Positions 30,104 through 34,001 of a DNA stretch of 34,001 bases are shown here, in pieces. Numbering within the stretch: the first letter of the stretch is position 1; each line of letters starts with the position of its first letter. The stretch is from Gammaproteobacteria bacterium. Its GTDB lineage: Bacteria > Pseudomonadota > Gammaproteobacteria > Pseudomonadales > Azotimanducaceae. Under the pieces are notes generated by a model that was not told where the DNA came from, searched no databases, and saw nothing but the letters and a program-made list of their open reading frames with translations. Location of the stretch: contig JAPUIA010000172.1 in NCBI GenBank assembly GCA_027297435.1, forward strand, positions 1 through 34,001, written 5' to 3'. The translations under genes and the position numbers were made by a program.

Positions 30104-31459
30104 GTGGACTATCTACCCCTGTTCCTGGATTTGCGCGGCAAGGACTGTTTGGTCGTTGGGGGCGGCGTGATCGCCCTGCGCAAGATCGAACTGTTGTCGA
30201 GGGCAGGCGCGAACGTCACGGTAGTGGCTGAGCAGTTCAGCAAGGACGTTAGCGCCCAGGCAACATCCAACCGGGTACGGTTGGTTGAGCGTGCGTACCA
30301 AGAAAGCGATGTCGCACGACGCAGTCTCGTTGTCGCGGCTACCGATGACGCGGCCACCAATGCACAGATATTCGACGATTGCCGGTCCGCCGATACTCTG
30401 GTCAATACGGTCGACGCGGCAAACCTCAGCAATGCCATCTTCCCGAGCATCGTCGATCGAGATCCGGTGTTGGTTGCAATATCCACCGGTGGCCGTTCAC
30501 CAACACTCGCTCGAGTCGTACGGGGTTGGTTGGAGACACGCTTGCCGCCTAGATTGGGCGCGTTGGCCGAGTTCGCGGCCGCACGCCGCGCTGAGGTGAG
30601 TAAGAAAATCCGTTCGTCCAAGGCCCGGCAGAAGTTCTGGGATCGTGCGATCACCGGCGTGATGGGTGAACGGATACTTCGGGGTGATGCGCGTGGGGCC
30701 GAGGAAAGCTTCAATCAAGCGTTGAGCGGAACCTCGCAGGGACTGGTGTCGTTGGTGGGTGCGGGGCCCGGCGACCCGGAACTGATCACGCTGAAGGGTT
30801 TTCGTCTTCTGCAACAAGCAGACGTTGTGCTTTATGACAATCTTGTCAGCGAGCAGGTACTGGATTATGCGCGGCGTGATGCTGAACGTATCTACGTCGG
30901 TAAAAAGCGTAAGTTTGCGGGTGTGCGCCAAGAGTCGATCAATGACATGTTGATCGCCTACGCGAAAAACGACAAAAACGTCGTACGCCTCAAAGGCGGC
31001 GATCCGTTTATTTTCGGGCGCGGCGGGGAGGAAATCGCGACGTTGGCCGCAGAAGGCATCGATTGCGTCGTGGTACCCGGGATCACCGCTGCGTTGGGTG
31101 CTGCGAGCTATGTGGGCATTCCCTTGACGCATCGCGACGTTGCACAATCGGTGCGCTTCGTGACCGGTCATCGGGTTGATGATCAAGTGAATCTCGACTG
31201 GCCTGAACTGATCAACCCCACGCAAACGCTCGTCATCTATATGGGGTTGCTGGGCCTCGAGCAAATCTGTGCAAAGCTCGTCGCGCAGGGGATGGCACCA
31301 GATACGCCGGCGGTCCTGATCGAGAAAGCGACCCTTCCTGAGCAGCGTGAGATCTACGCAAGCATCGCCGACCTAGCCCAGCGCGTCGCCGCGAGTGACG
31401 TCGTGGGACCCACGACCATCATCGTTGGCGAGGTGGTGCGCCACCGCCCCAAAGCGTAG
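30104..31459 (+). CDS. cysG: Siroheme synthase CysG (three activities)
   Basis: 451 residues from a GTG at 30104. The N-terminal domain is the NAD-dependent precorrin-2 dehydrogenase/ferrochelatase (CLVVGGGVIALRKIELL, VAATDDAATN, AISTGGRSPTLARVVR). The C-terminal domain from about residue 212 is the SAM-dependent uroporphyrinogen-III methyltransferase (SLVGAGPGDPELITLKG, VRLKGGDPFIFGRGGEE, VVPGITAALGAASYVGIPLTHRD). Siroheme is the cofactor of assimilatory sulfite reductase, so the gene belongs with cysB and cysH functionally. It ends the ftsK-side gene array; downstream is a decayed region. Confidence 0.97.
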   Translation: MDYLPLFLDLRGKDCLVVGGGVIALRKIELLSRAGANVTVVAEQFSKDVSAQATSNRVRLVERAYQESDVARRSLVVAATDDAATNAQIFDDCRSADTLVNTVDAANLSNAIFPSIVDRDPVLVAISTGGRSPTLARVVRGWLETRLPPRLGALAEFAAARRAEVSKKIRSSKARQKFWDRAITGVMGERILRGDARGAEESFNQALSGTSQGLVSLVGAGPGDPELITLKGFRLLQQADVVLYDNLVSEQVLDYARRDAERIYVGKKRKFAGVRQESINDMLIAYAKNDKNVVRLKGGDPFIFGRGGEEIATLAAEGIDCVVVPGITAALGAASYVGIPLTHRDVAQSVRFVTGHRVDDQVNLDWPELINPTQTLVIYMGLLGLEQICAKLVAQGMAPDTPAVLIEKATLPEQREIYASIADLAQRVAASDVVGPTTIIVGEVVRHRPKA

Positions 31460-31556
31460 GGCAGATCACATCATGTCTTGCGAGCACGCCACTTTCTGGC
31501 GTAGATTGGCTTCACGTTGCCTGGGGTATTGCCGCTAGCGGTGGCGAACTTGGGGG
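31460..31556. other. Non-coding decayed sequence after cysG
   Basis: No frame of interest on either strand. The frame of the CBS remnant is closed here by a TAG (about 31536-31538). I see no recognisable N-terminal half of the CBS gene and no clear terminator for cysG. Confidence 0.5.
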
Positions 31557-31709
31557 ACCATCGTCCACTGTATCGCGCTGACGAAGAAACATCACACGCG
31601 TCATCTGCCGGTTGTTGCGGAGGGTAAAGCCGTCGGCATGGTCTCCTTGCGCGATCTGTTGCTCGATGTGATCGAGGAAAAAGTGGGGGTCGTAGGCGAG
31701 GATGAATAG
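31557..31709 (+). pseudogene. C-terminal remnant of a CBS-domain protein
   Basis: The frame from 31557 reads TIVHCIALTKKHHTRHLPVV and continues AEGKAVGMVSLRDLLLDVIEEK to a TAG at 31707-31709. This is the second half of a CBS domain (the consensus has ALMTxKxxRHLPVV followed by GxxVGMVSIRDL). A one-codon deletion (the Met of ALMT) and the lack of any start or N-terminal half mark it as a remnant. CBS proteins of this type often neighbour universal stress proteins, and a usp gene follows 104 bases later. It would have bound adenine nucleotides. Confidence 0.75.
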
Positions 31710-31802
31710 CGCCGGTCGCTCTCATGACCCGAGGCGTATGAGCGTGCCAGTCATTTACAGCGCTCGGTAGGCCGCGGTATCTTTGCCGGAACGGCAATAA
31801 GG

Positions 31803-31812
31803 GGTGATCACC
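31803..31812. promoter_or_regulatory. 10-bp palindrome over the usp ribosome site
   Basis: GGTGATCACC ends one base before the usp ATG and overlaps the ribosome site AAGGGG. It could fold as a short hairpin or be a protein site controlling translation or transcription. Short palindromes also arise by chance. Confidence 0.3.
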
Positions 31813-31813
31813 A

Positions 31814-32656
31814 ATGGCAGCCTACGACCGAGTGTTGGTTGGACTCGACCTTTCGGAATCCAATGCTGAGCTGATTCTCGAGCGAGCCTGCCACCTAGCG
31901 GATGCCGAAGAGATCGAGGTGCTACACGTTAGCGAACATCTGCACTCTCACTATGAAGAGTACGCGTCTAACCAGAGCTTCCCCAACTCGGAGGCGTTGG
32001 ACGCAGCCATCATGAAAGAGGCGGATTCGCACCTCGAAAGGTTCTGTCGACCCTTTGGCATCACCAAACACCGAGTCCTGGGCGGCCATCCGGCCAAAGT
32101 GCTGCACGAGCAAACGGAGGTCGACGTCAACCTGGTCGTCATCGGCACCCACGGACGCCACGGTTGGCGGCTACTCCTTGGCTCTACACCGAACGCGGTC
32201 ATCCACGGTACACCCTGCAGCGTGCTCGCCGTGCGGATCAACGATAAGTCGACGCACACAGACGGGCCCTATAAGCGCTTGCTGGTCGTTCTGGATTTGA
32301 CGGATGAGTCCAGTCAGGTTTTGGCCCATGCCGAAAAAGTGGCAGAGGCGACGGGTGCGGCAATCGAAGTGTGTCACGTGCTGAAGAATCGAACCAGCGA
32401 AGCAGCCGAAACCCAAGCGCTCGATGCGCTACGCGGATTCGTGTCCGGCTGCGATATCGGTGAGGATGCGTTGTTGGTCACACACGGTCAGACCGCGGCG
32501 GAGATTCATCGTCTTGCCGATGAGCGGGAGGCAGATCTGGTGGTCGTCGGGACGCACGGTAAGCATGGCAGAGAACTCGTCACCGGGTCCTCGGCGAATG
32601 CCGTGTTGCACGGGGCCAACTGCGATGAGTTAGCGGTCAGGATTGTCACAACGTAG
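31814..32656 (+). CDS. Tandem-domain universal stress protein
   Basis: 280 residues made of two UspA domains (about 1-143 and 153-280). Each has the ATP-binding G-x2-G-x9-G-(S/T) pattern: GTHGRHGWRLLLGSTPNAVIHGT in the first and GTHGKHGRELVTGSSANAVLHGA in the second. Each opens with a hydrophobic strand and an aspartate (DRVLVGLDLS; KRLLVVLDLT). The layout resembles E. coli UspE. ATP binding is likely; the stress it answers is unknown. It stands alone after the CBS remnant. Confidence 0.92.
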   Translation: MAAYDRVLVGLDLSESNAELILERACHLADAEEIEVLHVSEHLHSHYEEYASNQSFPNSEALDAAIMKEADSHLERFCRPFGITKHRVLGGHPAKVLHEQTEVDVNLVVIGTHGRHGWRLLLGSTPNAVIHGTPCSVLAVRINDKSTHTDGPYKRLLVVLDLTDESSQVLAHAEKVAEATGAAIEVCHVLKNRTSEAAETQALDALRGFVSGCDIGEDALLVTHGQTAAEIHRLADEREADLVVVGTHGKHGRELVTGSSANAVLHGANCDELAVRIVTT

Positions 32657-32671
32657 CCCTGCGACCGGTAA

Positions 32672-32766
32672 CTAGCGCTTGTCCTAATGCGTAGCATTCT
32701 GAGGCCGATAGGCATGCCTGGCGATCATACGTGCGGAAACTGCGAGGTTTTCGCTGAAAACCGATA
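32672..32766. repeat. Family B repeat, partial copy
   Basis: It starts CTAGCGCTTGTCC 15 bases after the usp stop, followed by AATGCGTAGCATTCTGAGGC, CATACGTGCGGAAACTGCGAGG and TTTTCGCTGAAAACCGA. These match the copies at 18992 (left part) and 16402 (right part). The central GGGCA/TGCCC hairpin is altered (GGCATGCC). A CACTAG at 32786-32791 may be a worn right end. Confidence 0.7.
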
Positions 32767-32940
32767 GACGTTCTCCTCGAGCATTCCACTAGATCGCCAA
32801 TCGATCTATTCTCTACCCGCTGAGCCATTCTTGTCGCCTTTCTTTGCGAATCCGCGAAAGCGATGCCGGATAGCTCAGCTTGCTACACCCCTACAGATGT
32901 ACAGAGACCATGGTGAACCAGCAGACGCAACAGGGTATCA
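32767..32940. other. Intergenic region before the cNMP-binding gene
   Basis: About 170 bases with no convincing gene. It contains GATCGCCAATCGATC (near 32791-32805) and a CTTTGCGAATCCGCGAAAG hairpin-like stretch (near 32842-32860). No good promoter hexamers stand out. Confidence 0.4.
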
Positions 32941-34001
32941 ATGCCGTTTGAGGAAACGCCAGATGCCAATCCAGTTCTGAGCGATATCCTCGCACACTGT
33001 GAGCTTTTCACTTCGCTGACCCACGCAGACTGTGAACTGATCGCCGCCGGTTGTGAACTGCGCACGATCACGAGCGGCTCACTGCTTTTTGCCGAAGGTG
33101 ACACCGGCAACGAAATGTATGTGCTGATCGACGGCGTGCTCGAGGTCTTCAAGCAAGCCGGCGGGGAGGAGGTGATTCTGCGACGCGTCGACGACACTGG
33201 CGCGCATATAGGCGAAGGGGCGCTTCTCGAGTCCAGTGACGAAATTCGGCGCGCCAGCGTTCGTAGCCTGAGCGATAGTCGGGTGCTCGCGGTTCCCAAA
33301 GCGGTGTTCCTGCAAGCAATGCAACTCAGCCCCGCCATCGAGGAGCAGTTGAGCGTTGTCCACCATCGGCAAAACAAGCAGCTGTCGCTGGTGGAACAAT
33401 CGGTCATGTATCGGGCACTGGCGTTGTTCGACCAGGAACACGGCTGGAGCCGCGAGGAACACTTTGAGCCCGGTGAGGTCATCGTTGCCGAAGGCGACCC
33501 GCCGTCCGCAGTGTACGTGGTCCGCTCAGGGTCAGTGAAACGCAGTCGCCTGGAGGACGGCGAGGAAGTCATCTTGTCGATGCTCCACGAAGGCCATACG
33601 TTTGGCGGACTGGCAGTGCTCGAAGATCGCCCTCACACCGCAGCAGCCATCGCGGTTTCTGCGGTCGAGTTGGTTACCTTCGATCGCAAACAATTCCTGC
33701 AGGCGACTGCGGCGACGCCGGAACTGCATGAATACCTCGGCGCCGTGAAGCGCGTTTATGCGATGACCGACGGCTTGGCCACCCTGTTTGACGGTGAATT
33801 CCGCGGCCAACCCGCGCTAGTGACCGTGGTCAGGCTCGATGATGGTCGCGAGGTCATCGTCAACCACGTTATCGACCGGGCAATTTACAGCGCCTCGCTG
33901 GAAATTCCGCCAGATGCGAAGTGCGAGGACTTCATCTACCGCGATGACCGGCGCGAGATCCTGCGTATCTTGACCATCCACGCCGGCGAGCTTGTGCGGG
34001 T
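32941..34001 (+). CDS. Protein with two cyclic-nucleotide-binding domains, 3' end cut off
   Basis: 353 residues are visible and the frame is open at the window edge. The ATG at 32941 follows CAGGG. The first cNMP domain spans ~20-135 (SGSLLFAEGDTGNEMYVLIDGVLEVF; phosphate cassette GEGALL...IRRASV, residues 91-107). The second spans ~157-265 (PGEVIVAEGDPPSAVYVVRSGSV; cassette FGGLAVLEDRPHTAAAI). In the second the invariant Glu is Gly and the invariant Arg is His (near 232), so it may not bind nucleotide. Residues 270-353 form an unrecognised domain (FRGQPALVTVVRLDDGREVIV; FIYRDDRREILRI). No Crp-type helix-turn-helix is seen so far. Confidence 0.8.
   Translation, partial: MPFEETPDANPVLSDILAHCELFTSLTHADCELIAAGCELRTITSGSLLFAEGDTGNEMYVLIDGVLEVFKQAGGEEVILRRVDDTGAHIGEGALLESSDEIRRASVRSLSDSRVLAVPKAVFLQAMQLSPAIEEQLSVVHHRQNKQLSLVEQSVMYRALALFDQEHGWSREEHFEPGEVIVAEGDPPSAVYVVRSGSVKRSRLEDGEEVILSMLHEGHTFGGLAVLEDRPHTAAAIAVSAVELVTFDRKQFLQATAATPELHEYLGAVKRVYAMTDGLATLFDGEFRGQPALVTVVRLDDGREVIVNHVIDRAIYSASLEIPPDAKCEDFIYRDDRREILRILTIHAGELVR

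Overview
The window is a piece of gammaproteobacterial chromosome with moderately high GC. Nearly every gene is a housekeeping gene, packed on both strands in short operons. From memory of the family neighbourhoods, the order aceA ... purB-hflD-mnmA ... icd-cspD-clpS-clpA-infA-bpt-aat ... ftsK-lolA-rarA-crcB-serS-cysG is close to that of Pseudomonas and relatives. The moaCDE insertion, the lack of trxB between aat and ftsK, and the repeats set it apart. I cannot assign a genus. I see no tRNA, rRNA, CRISPR array, prophage or intact transposase.

Layout. 1-2752 (minus): the start of a UvrD/RecB-type helicase and, ATGA-coupled upstream, an AddB-like nuclease. 2773-4631 (plus): rimO, a possible leader peptide and a TerB-like protein. 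4643-5694 (minus): a PilZ protein and a membrane-anchored J-domain protein. 5772-7955 (plus): a YdcH-like coiled coil, a 5'-nucleotidase and cysB. 7983-9042 (minus): a thioredoxin-fold CxxC protein and an APS-type cysH. 9161-9760 (plus): thrH. 9809-15590 (minus): aceA, then a GNAT fusion protein, purB, hflD and mnmA in a tightly coupled operon. 15672-18387 (plus): moaC, moaD, moaE and icd. 18482-18811 (minus): cspD. 19247-21883 (plus): clpS-clpA. 21915-24095 (minus): infA, bpt, aat and a PA4642-like gene. 24325-31459 (plus): ftsK, lolA, rarA, crcB, serS and cysG, mostly overlapping. The right end holds a decayed CBS-domain gene, a tandem universal stress protein and the start of a two-domain cyclic-nucleotide-binding protein.

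Two themes link the genes. Sulfur assimilation is represented three times (cysB, cysH with a possible dedicated reductant, and cysG). The bacterial N-degron pathway is almost complete (bpt and aat create destabilising N-termini; clpS and clpA recognise and unfold the substrates).

The most unusual content is not protein coding. Two families of short palindromic repeats begin with CTAGTG and contain TGTCC near the end. Family A has one intact 161-bp copy (22225-22385) with perfect 24-bp terminal inverted repeats and two perfect internal hairpins, plus isolated ends near 5018, 5129 and 7961. Family B has copies at 16402, 18992 and 32672. Their CTAG ends fall on stop codons of moaD and bpt and directly before the pilZ start, so they are built into gene borders. 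Other points are a divergent mnmA/moaC promoter region whose -10-like boxes lie so close to the start codons that the mRNAs could be leaderless, and an elaborate hairpin cluster between icd and cspD.
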